This document shows positions 36,257 through 47,400 of a stretch of 64,000 nt of DNA, piece by piece (position 1 is the first letter of the stretch; each line of letters opens with the position of its first letter). The notes beneath the pieces were generated by a model that ran no database searches, had not been told where the DNA came from, and saw only the letters and a list, made by a program, of their open reading frames with translations. Made by a program: the position numbers and the translations under genes. This DNA comes from CAVSQX01 sp963730225 (GTDB taxonomy: Bacteria; Planctomycetota; Phycisphaerae; Tepidisphaerales; Tepidisphaeraceae): NCBI GenBank assembly GCA_963730225.1, contig CAVSQX010000004.1:1550001-1614000 (forward strand), in the 5' to 3' direction.

Positions 36257-38420
36257 ATGGCACCCGAAGCGGCCCTGGCCGATTACAACATCGTTTGGAA
36301 CAGTCCCAGTGAAAACTCCGCCGGCTCGATGCCGCTGGGAAACGGGGATTTCGCCGCCAATATCTGGGTCGAGCCCAATGGCGATCTGCTGTTGCTGCTG
36401 GCCAAAAGCGATGCGTGGGACGAAAACTCGATCAACCTGAAGCTGGGGCGAATCCGAATTCAATTCACTCCCAATCCCCTGACGCCGGGGGCGGCATTTC
36501 GCCAATCGCTTCTGTTGGAGACGGCGGAAATCGAAATTCAGATTGCTGCGCTGCGATTTCGCATCTGGATTGACGCGAATCAGCCGGTGATTCGCCTGGA
36601 AGCCCAAAGCGACGAGCCGGTGCAAATGCTGGCGAAGCTTGAGATGTGGCGAACATCGCCGCGGCAAATTCAGACGCAAACCAGCGACATGTTCAAAAAT
36701 CTCATCGGGAAAAACAGCGATCCGTATCCGACGATCGTGCAGCCGGATGCGATTTTGGCGGGCGCGGAAAATCAGATCATCTGGTGTCATCACGATCGCA
36801 AACTGGAGTTGGATGCGTACGAAATCACTCTGAAGCTTCAGGGACTGGCGGAAATCCTGGAGCAGATGCCGCATCCGCTGCTTGGACGGACTTTCGGCGC
36901 GGCGATGGAGGGGGACGGCTTGGTGCGGGCGGATGAGCGAACGCTCGAATCAGCGGATGCGGGCCTTTCGCATCGGCTGAGGGTTCATGCACTGACGCTT
37001 CATCCGTCGACGCCGTCGGCGTGGCAACAGGAAATGGAGAACCAGATCGCGGCCATCGGCAAAGTGGATTTGAAAACAGCCCGACAAAATCACCAGCGTT
37101 GGTGGAACGATTTCTGGAACCGCAGTTGGATTTTCGTCACGGCTACGTCTGCGGAGGAAAGCAAGCACGCCTTTGCGATCACGCAGTCGTACATTCTTCA
37201 GCGTTTTATGAACGCCGCCGCCGGGCGCGGGGCGATGCCGATCAAGCACAACGGGTCGCTGTTCACGGTTGGAACACCCGACGATCCCGATTTTCGCCGC
37301 TGGGGCGGCCCGGGATTTTGGTTTCAGAATCAGCGGTTGATTTACTGGCCGATGCTCGCCAGCGGCGATTTCGATCTGATGCGACCGTGGATCGACATGT
37401 ACGTGCGCATGCTGCCGCTCCAGGAACATCGCACCAGAACCTACTTCGGCCACGGTGGAGCGCATTATCCGGAGACCGTCACGTTCTGGGGCGCGGAAGT
37501 CAGCGCCCATTATGGCTGGACGCCGTTCGAGCAGAGGAAAACTCCCGAGGCGGAATGTCGCTGGCTCACATACTACTGGACGGGCGGGCTCGAGTTGACG
37601 CTGATTCTGTGCGAATACTATTTTTTCACGAACGATGCCGCGTTTGTGCCGCTCGCATCTGAATCCGCTCGCACATGCGGTCACGGAATTTTTCGATCTG
37701 CATTATCCACGCGATGAAAACGGAAAGATGCATTTCGAGCCGGCGCAGGCGCTGGAAACCTGGCACGTGGCCGTTAACCCGACGCCGGAGATCGCGGGAC
37801 TGAATTATGTTCTCCATCGGCTGCTCGAACTTCCCGAAGAAATCACTTCCGCTGACGATCGCCGGCGCTGGACGCGCATGCTCGGTGAGCTTCCGCCGCT
37901 GCCGCTTGGAAAAATCGACGGGAAAACCGTCGTGCTGCCGGCCGAGCGATTTGGCGACAAAAAAAACACCGAAAACCCCGAGCTTTACTGCATTTTTCCG
38001 TATCGCCTGTTCGGCATCGGAAAACCCGATTTGCAACTGGGCCGCGACACCTTCGAATCCCGGTTGATTCGGCTGCACGAATGCTGGTCGCAGGATGAAA
38101 TCCAGATGGCGCTGCTGGGATTGACCGAACAGGCGCGGGAATGGCTCATCGGCCGAAGTTCCCCGGCCGCTCACAGCGACAGTCGATTCCCGGCATTCTG
38201 GAATGCCTTTCATGATTGGATTCCGGATGTCGATCACGGCGGCGTGTTGCAGATGGCGCTGCAACTGATGCTCGTGCAGAGCGACGATCAGGAAACCGTG
38301 CTGCTGCCGGCGTGGCCGAAGCAGTGGAATGTCGATTTCAAGTTGCACACGCCCAATCGAAGTGTCGTTGAGGCTTCTGTGCGCGACGGGCAGATCGTAA
38401 AATTGAAAATGACGCCTTGA
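36257..38420 (+). CDS. DUF5703-domain (alpha/alpha)6-barrel glycosidase-like enzyme (one frameshift)
   Basis: About 720 residues after repair. The N-terminal segment (WNSPSENSAGSMPLGNGDFA) and the DLLLLLAKSDAWDE region match DUF5703. An (alpha/alpha)6 barrel similar to GH95/GH65 relatives follows (GGPGFWFQNQRLIYWPML). An extra C at 37649-37650 breaks the frame; removing it gives an unbroken transition (AFVRSHLNPL then AHAVTEFFDLHY). The C-terminus ends with a beta domain (VLLPAWPKQWNVDFKL). No signal peptide is seen. It leads a plus-strand operon with an esterase-like hydrolase, GH29 and SGNH. The family has no firm biochemical assignment that I know of; an alpha-linked sugar is likely. Confidence 0.72.
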
Positions 38421-38431
38421 TCGAGAAGCCA

Positions 38432-39658
38432 ATGAAAATTGCGTATCTGCTTTTGCTGTCGGCAATCTGCGTGGCCGCCGGTCCGGCGACCGCGCTGGTT
38501 CCACAGACGCTGCAATGGCCCAGCGCGGCGACCGGCACTTCGCTCAATGGACAGATTCTGCTCCCGTCGACTTTTCCTTCCGGCGTCGTTCCCGTTGTTA
38601 TCTATCTGAAGAATCTTTCCATCCCGCGTCTGGGCCAGGATCCGGACGATGCGATCATTCACGATCTGCTGGCCGACGGCGATCTGGTGCTGGTACTCGA
38701 TTACCAGCACAATCCCCGGGCCATCTCGCCCGATCTCAACGCCGACACGCTCAAGCTTCGTCAGGAGATCGGCGGGAAAAACAAAACGCTCCTCGCCGAT
38801 TTCAAGGTCGATCTGGCTCACATTTTCATTCTGGCCGAGGGATTTCGCCTGAAGCGCGACATTGAATTCGCCCGTGACGGCTCACGCATTCTGGGAATGG
38901 ATGTGCAATACCCGGCCCATCCGGCTCATGCTGTGCCGACGCTGATGGAAATCACCTGCGACAATGTGAACCGGATGGGGACATTCTCGCTGAATTTCTG
39001 CCGCGACACGCTGCTCGACGGCGGGCAGGCCGCCGGGTTTGCGGTGGCGATGGTCGATCATCCGGTTCGCCCGCCGTACAAGGGAATCGACGATCCGATG
39101 CCGCAGAGCATCTACCGCATGAAAGCGGCGGTGCGAACGCTGCGATCGCTCAGCGGAGAACTGGATTTGAACGGGAAAATCGGCGTGATTGGTTTTTCGC
39201 GCGGCGGGCCGTTCGCGGCGATGCTGGCCGTCTCCAACAATCGGCCTGATCTGGAAGGCGACGGGCCGCAACTGGATATTTCCAGCAGCGTGCAGGCGGC
39301 GCTGATTCACGGGAATCGTTACGATTACACGAAAGTGGGCAGCGACGATCCGATGTACGCGCGGTTCGTCAAGGCGTGGGGAACGCCGCAGGATCAGCAA
39401 CAGAAATGGCTCGAACATGGCGCGGCGGATTATCTTCCAAAGGATGCGAAGGAAATCGCGCCGATGTTTCTCAACACCAGCAACGCCGAATCCAGGGAAT
39501 ACCAGAACGGCCTGGCGGTTTTTTCATCGGAGTTGGATGCGCTGGGAGTCGAGCATGTTTATCAGGTCGATGCCGACGGCCGCGGACATCACGTGACGAC
39601 CGATCCAAAAACGCTCTCGGCCATCTACGATTTCTTCCACAAGCATCTGGACCACTGA
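38432..39658 (+). CDS. Secreted alpha/beta hydrolase
   Basis: A 408-residue exported hydrolase. The start at ATG 38432 gives a clean signal peptide (MKIAYLLLLSAICVAAGPA) and lies 6 bases after GAGAAG; an in-frame TTG at 38417 overlaps the previous stop and is less likely. The nucleophile elbow is GFSRGG (Ser256), and GHHVTTDP near the C-terminus carries the catalytic His. The family contains acetyl and feruloyl esterases and peptidases. Its place between a glycosidase and GH29 favours removal of ester groups from pectin or xylan. The specific ester is not predictable. Confidence 0.75.
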   Translation: MKIAYLLLLSAICVAAGPATALVPQTLQWPSAATGTSLNGQILLPSTFPSGVVPVVIYLKNLSIPRLGQDPDDAIIHDLLADGDLVLVLDYQHNPRAISPDLNADTLKLRQEIGGKNKTLLADFKVDLAHIFILAEGFRLKRDIEFARDGSRILGMDVQYPAHPAHAVPTLMEITCDNVNRMGTFSLNFCRDTLLDGGQAAGFAVAMVDHPVRPPYKGIDDPMPQSIYRMKAAVRTLRSLSGELDLNGKIGVIGFSRGGPFAAMLAVSNNRPDLEGDGPQLDISSSVQAALIHGNRYDYTKVGSDDPMYARFVKAWGTPQDQQQKWLEHGAADYLPKDAKEIAPMFLNTSNAESREYQNGLAVFSSELDALGVEHVYQVDADGRGHHVTTDPKTLSAIYDFFHKHLDH

Positions 39659-39671
39659 AAGCGAGATTCCC

Positions 39672-41090
39672 GTGTATCACATTCCCACCACGCCCCTTCC
39701 CGATGGACCGTTTATTCCCACCTGGGAATCGCTCGCCCAAACGCGTGTGCCGAAGTGGTACATGGATGCGAAGTTCGGAATCTTCCTGCACTGGGGAATT
39801 TACAGCGTGCCGGCGTTTTCCAACGAGTGGTACGCCCGCAACATGTACATGAAGGGCACGCCGGAGTTCGAACATCATCTCGAAACCTGGGGCCCGCACG
39901 ACAAATTCGGGTACAAGGATTTTCTTCCGATGTTCCAAGCCGAGCATTTCAGCGCCGATGCGTGGGCGGATTTGTTCGCGTCGGCCGGGGCGAAATATGT
40001 GGTGCCGGTGGCCGAGCATCACGATGGATTTCCGATGTACGACACGGCGCTGAGCCGCTGGAACGCCGCGAAAATGGGGCCGAAGCGCGATGTCGTCGGG
40101 GAATTGGGCGCGGCGGTTCGACGGCGCGGAATGGTGCTGGGCGTTTCCAGCCATCGCGCCGAGCATTGGTGGTTCATGAGCGGTGGGCGCGAATATCCAT
40201 CGGATGTCAACGATCCGGCCTACGCCGATTTTTACGGACCCGCCCAGTCGCTGGGCGAAACGCCGAGCCAGGAATTCAAGGACGATTGGCTCGCCCGCTG
40301 CTGCGAGCTGGTCGACAAATACAAGCCGCAGCTTTTCTACTTCGACACCTACGCCGAGCGCCCGCCGCTCAAGCCGTACCTGCGGCATTTTGCAGCGTAC
40401 TACTACAACCGCGCCGCGGCGTGGAATCTGGACGTGGCGATCAATTACAAAAACGACATGTTCGAGCGCCGCACCGGGGTGATCGATGTCGAGCGCGGGC
40501 AGCTCGGTGAAATCAATCCCGATTTCTGGCAAACCGACACCGCCATCGGCGATAAATCATGGTGCTACATCAAAAATGAAACGTACAAAACACCCGAGTA
40601 TCTCATCGCCAACCTGGCCGACATTGTCAGCAAGAACGGCACCCTGCTGCTGAATGTCGGCCCCAAGCCGGACGGAACCTTCACCGATGACGATCGCAAC
40701 GTGCTGGTGAAAATCGGCGCGTGGCTCAAGGCATACGGCGAAGCGATTTACGGCACCCGGCCGTGGAGAATCTTCGGCGAAGGACCGACCGACGTTCCCG
40801 ACGGGCATTTCACCGAGACGAATCGCGCCCCGTTCACTGCCGAAGACATTCGCTTCACGACGCGCAACCAGCGCACGCTGTACGCCATCGCCCTCGGCCA
40901 GCCGCGCGGGCAATTGTTGGTCCGTTCGCTGAGCACAAATCTCAAGTTGTATCCGCACACGGTAGCGAATGTGCAGATGGTCGGCACCGACGAGCCGCTG
41001 AAATGGACGCGCGATTCGCAGGGACTTCACGTTCAACTGCCCCCGACACTGCCGACCGATTACGGCACGGCGATCAAAATAACCCGGTAA
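39672..41090 (+). CDS. GH29 alpha-L-fucosidase
   Basis: Retaining alpha-L-fucosidase, 472 residues. The family opening KFGIFLHWGIYSVPAFSNEW is intact, as are EHHDGFPMYDTALSRWN (active-site His) and the nucleophile Asp225 in LFYFDTYAER. LLLNVGPKPDGTF closes the barrel and a C-terminal beta domain follows. It begins at GTG 39672, the only start keeping the family N-terminus. No signal peptide is visible. It lies 13 bases after the esterase gene and 8 before SGNH. Fucose occurs in RG-II and xyloglucan, so either could be the source. Confidence 0.92.
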   Translation: MYHIPTTPLPDGPFIPTWESLAQTRVPKWYMDAKFGIFLHWGIYSVPAFSNEWYARNMYMKGTPEFEHHLETWGPHDKFGYKDFLPMFQAEHFSADAWADLFASAGAKYVVPVAEHHDGFPMYDTALSRWNAAKMGPKRDVVGELGAAVRRRGMVLGVSSHRAEHWWFMSGGREYPSDVNDPAYADFYGPAQSLGETPSQEFKDDWLARCCELVDKYKPQLFYFDTYAERPPLKPYLRHFAAYYYNRAAAWNLDVAINYKNDMFERRTGVIDVERGQLGEINPDFWQTDTAIGDKSWCYIKNETYKTPEYLIANLADIVSKNGTLLLNVGPKPDGTFTDDDRNVLVKIGAWLKAYGEAIYGTRPWRIFGEGPTDVPDGHFTETNRAPFTAEDIRFTTRNQRTLYAIALGQPRGQLLVRSLSTNLKLYPHTVANVQMVGTDEPLKWTRDSQGLHVQLPPTLPTDYGTAIKITR

Positions 41091-41098
41091 ACACGGCC

Positions 41099-41722
41099 AT
41101 GGATTTCAATTCCGCTGCAAAACTTCTTTTCATCGGCGACAGCATCACGGATTGCGACCGGCACAACGATCCCGAGCAGCTCGGCCACGGATACGTGCGG
41201 ATGGTGCGCGATCTGCTCGCCGTGGAGAATCCGTCCGCCTGCCCGCAAATCCTCAATCGGGGAATCAGCGGAAACAAAATTCCCGATTTGCAAAAACGCT
41301 GGAAGCCCGATGCGCTGGATTTGGCCCCGGATGTGTTGTCGGTTTACATCGGCATCAACGATGTGTGGCATGGCTTGGCGCCCGGCCGCGCCGGGTGCGC
41401 GATCGACGATTTTCAGCGGGGATATCGGGAGATTCTCAGGCAAACGCGAAAATCATTGCCGGCCTGTGCGATCGTTCTCTGCGAGCCGTCGGTTTTGTGG
41501 CTGGTGGATCAGCCGCAGGCGAACGCCAGATTGGGGCCGTATGTGCAGGCCGTTGGCGAGTTGGCCGGTGAGTTCAACGCCGCCGTGGTACCGCTGCACG
41601 AAGCCTTCGAGATCGCGCGAAAACTTCGCCCCGACATCGACTGGACCACCGACGGCGTGCATCCAACCAGCGCGGGCCACATGTTGATCGCACAGACCTG
41701 GCTCGAGACTGTCAGACGATGA
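41099..41722 (+). CDS. SGNH/GDSL hydrolase, rhamnogalacturonan acetylesterase-like
   Basis: A 207-residue carbohydrate esterase of the SGNH fold. Block I is FIGDSITD (Ser15), block II GISGNKIPDL, block III GINDVWHG and block V DGVHPTSAGH (Asp185, His188). The start ATG 41099 lies 8 bases after the GH29 stop; in-frame codons upstream lie inside GH29. No signal peptide is seen, so it would act on imported oligosaccharides. The likely job is removal of acetyl groups that block glycosidases. The 3' end overlaps the convergent GH78 gene by 11 bases. Confidence 0.88.
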   Translation: MDFNSAAKLLFIGDSITDCDRHNDPEQLGHGYVRMVRDLLAVENPSACPQILNRGISGNKIPDLQKRWKPDALDLAPDVLSVYIGINDVWHGLAPGRAGCAIDDFQRGYREILRQTRKSLPACAIVLCEPSVLWLVDQPQANARLGPYVQAVGELAGEFNAAVVPLHEAFEIARKLRPDIDWTTDGVHPTSAGHMLIAQTWLETVRR

Positions 41723-44351
41723 TCGGATTGGGAATCACGAAGGAATATTTCCCCGCCGGAATTTCCATCTGCGCCTGCTCGCCGGCAACTTTTACCGCGA
41801 TCGCCCCGCCGCTCTCGGTGATGCCGCTGGCGTTTGCGGTGGCGATGCGCACGCTCGCTGTCGTGTTAGGGGGAATCAGAACATCAAGATGCAGCCGATT
41901 GTTTTCCAACTGCCAGTTGCTTTCGATCCGTCCGAACATCGAATCCAGATGCGTCCTGGCCCAGGTGATGCCGTCGCCGGGGCGCGGCGCGATGAGGATG
42001 TGTTTGTAGGCCGGTTTTTGCGGGTCCAGATCGATCCCGCCAACGACGCTGTACATCCATTCCCCGATGGCCCCGAAGGCGTAGTGATTGAACGAATTCA
42101 TCCCCGTGTCGTTGAATCCTTTTTCGTGCGTCCACGCGTCCCAGCGTTCCCACATCGTCGTGGCTCCCTGCGTGATCGGATAGAGCCAGGAGGGAAATGT
42201 CTTTTGCATGAGCAGCGCGTACGCGACATCCGGCCGGCCGAAGCGAGCCAGCACGTGATTCAAATACGGCGTGCCGACGAAACCAGTTGAAAGGTGGGTT
42301 CGCCTCTCCGCGATGTCGGCGGCCAGAAGTTCCACGATCCGCGGCTGCACCGCCGCAGGCAGTAGATCGAAATGCAGCGCCAGCACGTACGCCGTTTGCG
42401 TCTTCACGGTCAACCCGTCGCCGCTGATGAATCGCTTTTGCCACGCCCGGCGAACGTCCTCAAACAACCGGCGATATTTTTCGGCGTCGTCGGATTTTCC
42501 CGTGATCGCCGCGATCTGCGACATCAGCCGGGCACAGTGCCCGTAAAACGCGGTGCCGATGAAATCGCTCGGCGTTTCGGCGTTGATGCTGAGCCAGTCG
42601 CCGTACCCCTTCCATTTCCAGTGCTCGTCGGCGCGGATGAAATTCACGCAGTTCTTTTCCAGAAATCCCATGAACCGCTGCATCGTCGGATAGCAATCGC
42701 GCAGGATTTGAGAATCGCCGTAACAGAGATAGACGGTCCACGGGCAGATGATGGCCGCATCCGCCCACGCCGGCCCGCCTTCGCCGTACAGGCTTTTCAC
42801 ATCGGGAACAACCGAAGGAATTCGCCCGTCGTCGCCCTGGGCGTCGGCGACATCGGTGAGCCACTTGGTGAAGAAATTCGCCACGTCCATGTTGAACGCG
42901 GCGGTACGGATGAAAACCTGGGCATCGCCGGTCCAGCCGAGGCGCTCGTCGCGCTGCGGGCAATCGGTCGGGATGTCGAGAAAATTTCCCCGCTGGCTCC
43001 AGACGATGTTACGCTGAAGCTGGTTGATCATCGGATCAGAGCACTCGAAGCCGCCGGTCGTCGCAAGATCGGATTGCAGCACGATACCCGTGACATCGTC
43101 AATCGTCGGCGTGCCGGGATAATCGCGCAGCTCGACGTATCGAAACCCATGGAACGTGAAGTGGGGCTCGTAAATTTCCTCGGCTCCGCCGCGCGTCGTG
43201 TAATGATCGGTGGCCCGGGCGGATCGCAGCGAAAGCGTGTACGGCTTGCCGTCCTTGTCGAGCATCTCGGCGTAGCGAACGTCGATCACCTGGCCGGGTT
43301 TTTCCGTTCGGACTTTCAAGCGAATTCGCCCGACGATGTTCTGGCCCAGATCAAAAAGCCATCGCCGCTTGTTCGCTGAAACAGTCGGCGGAGCAATCGG
43401 TTTGACTTCATGGGTGCGACGCATCGGCGGCGCGCGATGCGCGACGATTGCGATGCCCGGATCGTCGAAAACAATCGCCGGGCTCCAGTTGGAATCATCG
43501 AACTTCGGCTTGCTCCAGCCGGGGATTTCGAGCCGGGCATCGTAATCCTCGCCCATCAGCATGTCCGAAGATCGGATCGGCCCCTGGCCGGTTTTCCAGG
43601 AGGAGTCGGTAACGATCGTCTGCTTTGAACCGTCATTCGCGGTGATTTCCAGTTGGGCCAGCAGCCGCGGCCGATCGCCGTAGGTTTGCCGCGGGTCGCT
43701 GTGCAGATGCCCGCAGTACCATCCATCCCCCAGAATCGCCCCGGCCGCGTTCGATCCGCTCTGCAACAACGAAGTCACATCATAAACGTGATAAGGAACT
43801 CGCTTGCGATATTCGGTTCGGCCCGGAGCAAAAACATCGCGGCCGGCTTTTTGTCCGTTAATCTCAAATTCATAAAGCCCCAGCGCTGTGACATACAACC
43901 GGGCGTCGGCAATCGGTGAGCCAATCGAGAATTCCTTTCGCAAATACGGCGACGGCGGAATCGAAAAGGGGCCGCCAAGAATGGGCGATCCAATCCACCG
44001 CGCCATCCAATCTCCCACTTCCAGCAGCCCCATTTCCCAAAACGCGCCGTCGCTCCATGGGCTCTGAATTCCCTGGCCATCCCACGACCGCACCTTCCAC
44101 CAGCATTTCTGCCTCGACCGAAGCGGCGTGCCCCCGTAAGGCACGTGCGTCGATTGATCCGATTCGATTCGCCCCGAATCCCACAAATCGCCTTGCGATA
44201 TTTGCGGCGACGTGGCGACCAGCACCTGATACGCCGTCTGCCGCGCTCCGCGCCGCGGATCATCGAGCTGCCAGGAAAGCCGCGGCTGGTGCGCGTCGAT
44301 TCCCACTGGATTCAGGAAATACTCGCAGCGCAGTTGAATGGGTTTTTGCAT
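41712..44351 (-). CDS. GH78 alpha-L-rhamnosidase
   Basis: Second GH78 of the window, 879 residues and only moderately similar to the one at 26243. It opens with the family sequence LRCEYFLNPVGIDAHQPRLSW, followed by beta domains (GLYEFEINGQKAGRDVFAPG), then the (alpha/alpha)6 barrel with DCPQRDERLGWTGD (Asp463, Arg467, Asp468, Glu469), the usual catalytic motif. DTGMNSFNHYAFGA and a C-terminal beta domain complete it. There is no signal peptide. It is transcribed alone and diverges from the GH106-like gene across 65 bases. Confidence 0.93.
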   Translation of the reverse strand: MQKPIQLRCEYFLNPVGIDAHQPRLSWQLDDPRRGARQTAYQVLVATSPQISQGDLWDSGRIESDQSTHVPYGGTPLRSRQKCWWKVRSWDGQGIQSPWSDGAFWEMGLLEVGDWMARWIGSPILGGPFSIPPSPYLRKEFSIGSPIADARLYVTALGLYEFEINGQKAGRDVFAPGRTEYRKRVPYHVYDVTSLLQSGSNAAGAILGDGWYCGHLHSDPRQTYGDRPRLLAQLEITANDGSKQTIVTDSSWKTGQGPIRSSDMLMGEDYDARLEIPGWSKPKFDDSNWSPAIVFDDPGIAIVAHRAPPMRRTHEVKPIAPPTVSANKRRWLFDLGQNIVGRIRLKVRTEKPGQVIDVRYAEMLDKDGKPYTLSLRSARATDHYTTRGGAEEIYEPHFTFHGFRYVELRDYPGTPTIDDVTGIVLQSDLATTGGFECSDPMINQLQRNIVWSQRGNFLDIPTDCPQRDERLGWTGDAQVFIRTAAFNMDVANFFTKWLTDVADAQGDDGRIPSVVPDVKSLYGEGGPAWADAAIICPWTVYLCYGDSQILRDCYPTMQRFMGFLEKNCVNFIRADEHWKWKGYGDWLSINAETPSDFIGTAFYGHCARLMSQIAAITGKSDDAEKYRRLFEDVRRAWQKRFISGDGLTVKTQTAYVLALHFDLLPAAVQPRIVELLAADIAERRTHLSTGFVGTPYLNHVLARFGRPDVAYALLMQKTFPSWLYPITQGATTMWERWDAWTHEKGFNDTGMNSFNHYAFGAIGEWMYSVVGGIDLDPQKPAYKHILIAPRPGDGITWARTHLDSMFGRIESNWQLENNRLHLDVLIPPNTTASVRIATANASGITESGGAIAVKVAGEQAQMEIPAGKYSFVIPNPIIV

Positions 44352-44416
44352 CCCGTGCGATTTTACCGCCTTTGGTTGTGAAGCTCACGGGCGTTGGATA
44401 TCGTCGCGGCTCTTGC

Positions 44417-47400
44417 ATGCGCGTTCCGGATTTGCTGCGACAATTTGCCCAGCCCGATGCCCGATTTTCTCCCGCTCCGCTGTGGTGGTGGAGCGGACGA
44501 AAACTGGAAATCACCCGCCTTCGCCGGCAGCTCGACGCCTTGGCCGAGATGGGCATTCATCAGGTCGTCATCATCAATCTTGCCCCCAGCGGCACGTTGT
44601 TCGGCTGCGACGCCGACGATCCGCCATTTCTCTCCGAGCCGTGGTGGCAATTCTTCCAGCAGGTTTGCGATCACGCCCGAAGCATCGGCACGCTGATCTG
44701 GTTTTACGATCAGATCGGATTTTCCGGCGCCAGCTATCAGGCCCAGATCGCCACCGCCCATCCGCAGTTCATCGGCCAGCAACTTCGGCATCTGAGCGTC
44801 GAAGGCGTCGGCCCGTTGCAGATTCGATGCCCCGCAGCGCCAACACCCATCGCCGCGTTCGCCGTGCCACACGACCGGCCAACCGCCGTGCGTTACCTCC
44901 CGGTTGACGGTCGTTCCGTCTCGATTCATGCGCCGACGCCATCGCGGCTGACGATCGTCTTTGCCGTGCGCCAGGGTTACGATTTCTTCTCCCACGCCGC
45001 CTGCGACCAACTGCTGGAAACGGTTCACCGTCAATTTCATCGCCGACTGCCTCAGCACCTGGGCAACACCATCGTCGGCAGCTTCCAGGATGAATTGGCT
45101 GACATGCCGACCTGGAGCGCGAACTTTCCCGACACGTTCGCCGAAAAATTCGGCTATCGGCTGGAGCCGGTCATCCATCGGCTCTTCGAGCCCGGCGATT
45201 TCGAATCCCGGCGAACTCGCGTCCACTATCATGCCCACCGCGCCGACCTGGCCGAGCGCGCCTTCTTCAAACCATTTTTCGACTGGCACGAATCCCACGG
45301 CTTGCAATGCGGATTCGACCAGCAGAGCCCCGCCCGCGAGGCTCGCGTCATCGGCTCCGTCGAAAAATACGCCGACTACACCCAGACACACCGCTGGTAC
45401 GCCATACCCGGCTGCGATCTGCACGGTAACGCCAAGCTGCATTCCTCGATCGCCTGGATGAACGGCCGCCGGCGCATGTGGCTCGAGGGATTTCATTCCA
45501 CGGGCTGGGGCGGCACGATCGCCGACACGTTGGATTGGCTGCTGCCCAATCTGCGGGCCGGCGCCAACTTTTACAATCCGCACGCCGTTTACTATTCCAC
45601 CCGCAAAGGATGGTGGGAATGGGCTCCGCCGTCGACCTGCTGGCGTCAACCGTACGCGCGGCATTACCGTCCGTTCGCCGACATGATCGCCCGGCTGACG
45701 AATCTGCTCAGCCATGGAATCACTCAGGCGAGGATCGGCGTTCTATTCCCCACCGCGACGGTGCAGAGCGCGCTGGGTCCGCAACAAACTTTTCCCGATG
45801 CGCTGGCCGCCGATCGCACGTTGCACGAAATCATCGGCTCGATGCGCTGGCATCAGCAGAAGCTCGGGCCGCTCGATGAAATGGGATTGGATTTTCACAT
45901 TCTCGATGAACGATCGTTGCAAGATCACCTCGAGAAAATTCGCGTCGTCGTTCTGCCCAGCGTGACTTTTCTGCACGATGCGTCGGTGAGAAAACTGATG
46001 GAATTCGCGCGGTCAGGCGGGAAGATCATCGCCGTCGGAAGTGAGACCATCGAAACCGACGCCGGCGGGAACATTTGCATCTCATCACTGGCCGGGGCCA
46101 TCACGATTCCGTCCGCCGCTGAATTGCCCGCGGCATTGCAATCTGTCGAACGTTGCGTCCGATGTACGCTACCCACGCTGCATCGTGTTCACGACGATTT
46201 GCACATTCTCTTCATTCCCGCCGTCGCCGGGATGGCCACCGAGGTGCGTTGGCCCGGATGGTTCGATCCGATGGAACATACCACGATCGTTCCACATCGG
46301 TACCAATCCGCCGTCGATCTGAGTCTCCCGGACGACGCCAAAACCGTTTGGAGATTCGACCCGCGCACCGGCGCGTCCCAGCCTCTGCAAACCATCGCCG
46401 CCCCGGACGGCCGAACGCTGCGCCTTGATTTCCAGGGCTCGCCGTTTGCCGTGCTCGTCTGGTCCGATCACGACGATTTTGACGTTTCCGGCTCAACCGT
46501 TCCGCGTGCCGGCAGGACCGTTCTGCAACTGTCTGATTCATGGACCTGCGAATTCGTCCCCACGCTTCCCCAAACCGCCGGCGACCTGCGCCATCCCCAC
46601 ACGACCGATTTTTCCTGGTCGCGGGAAGATTCGACCGAATCGCAAACCGTCCGCGCCACATTCGGCGTCCGCGCCTGGCTGCTTGACCCAAAAGCTCCCG
46701 CGCCGCTGCCCGTCATTTACTCCCCGAAGTTCGGCATTCTCCAGGACGAGATCCACAAGCATACGCTCGGCCCCAAGGGGCATGTGCCCGAGGAATTTAT
46801 CGATCTCGGCCGTCGCCGCGAGGGCGAGCAGATCGCCGTTCGCAGCGGCGTAATCAGCGATGCACCGCGCGATATCGTCCTCGCCTTCGCCGCCAACGCC
46901 GCCAAGAGCGTGATCGTCAACCACCAGCAACTGCAACAGCACCGCGATGAATATCTCTGGCTCGCACCGATCCGACTGATCGCCGGCCGCAACGCCATTC
47001 GGTTCCATCTTAGTGCCCGCCGTGACGGCGTGGTTCGAATGTTCTGGTGCCTGCTGCAACCCGGCGCCGCCGCCAATTTTCAGCGCCCGAAAAAATCCTT
47101 CCGCCTCATGCTCCGACGTCGGGCTCGACGCTGCGATTCATCCGGCGATTCACAGCCGCCGATGCCACGGCCCCCGGACAAGTGAAAGTTTGCGTCGCCG
47201 CCATGGCCGTCGTTTTACTCGACGGAAAAACGCTCGGCCGCCAGGGAGGATTCGATCCGTACCGGCCGATGCTCCGCGGACAGATTTATCCCCTGCCGCC
47301 CCTGGCCGCCGGCGAACATGAATTATGCCTCGAGCTTACCGCTCCGCAGACCGCCGCTCCGCTGATCGTCGATCTTCGTTGCCCACCTTTGACCATTTTC

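Noticed and set aside
38417..38431. TTG start for the alpha/beta hydrolase
   Set aside because: Overlaps the upstream stop and gives no ribosome site; ATG 38432 gives a clean signal peptide.
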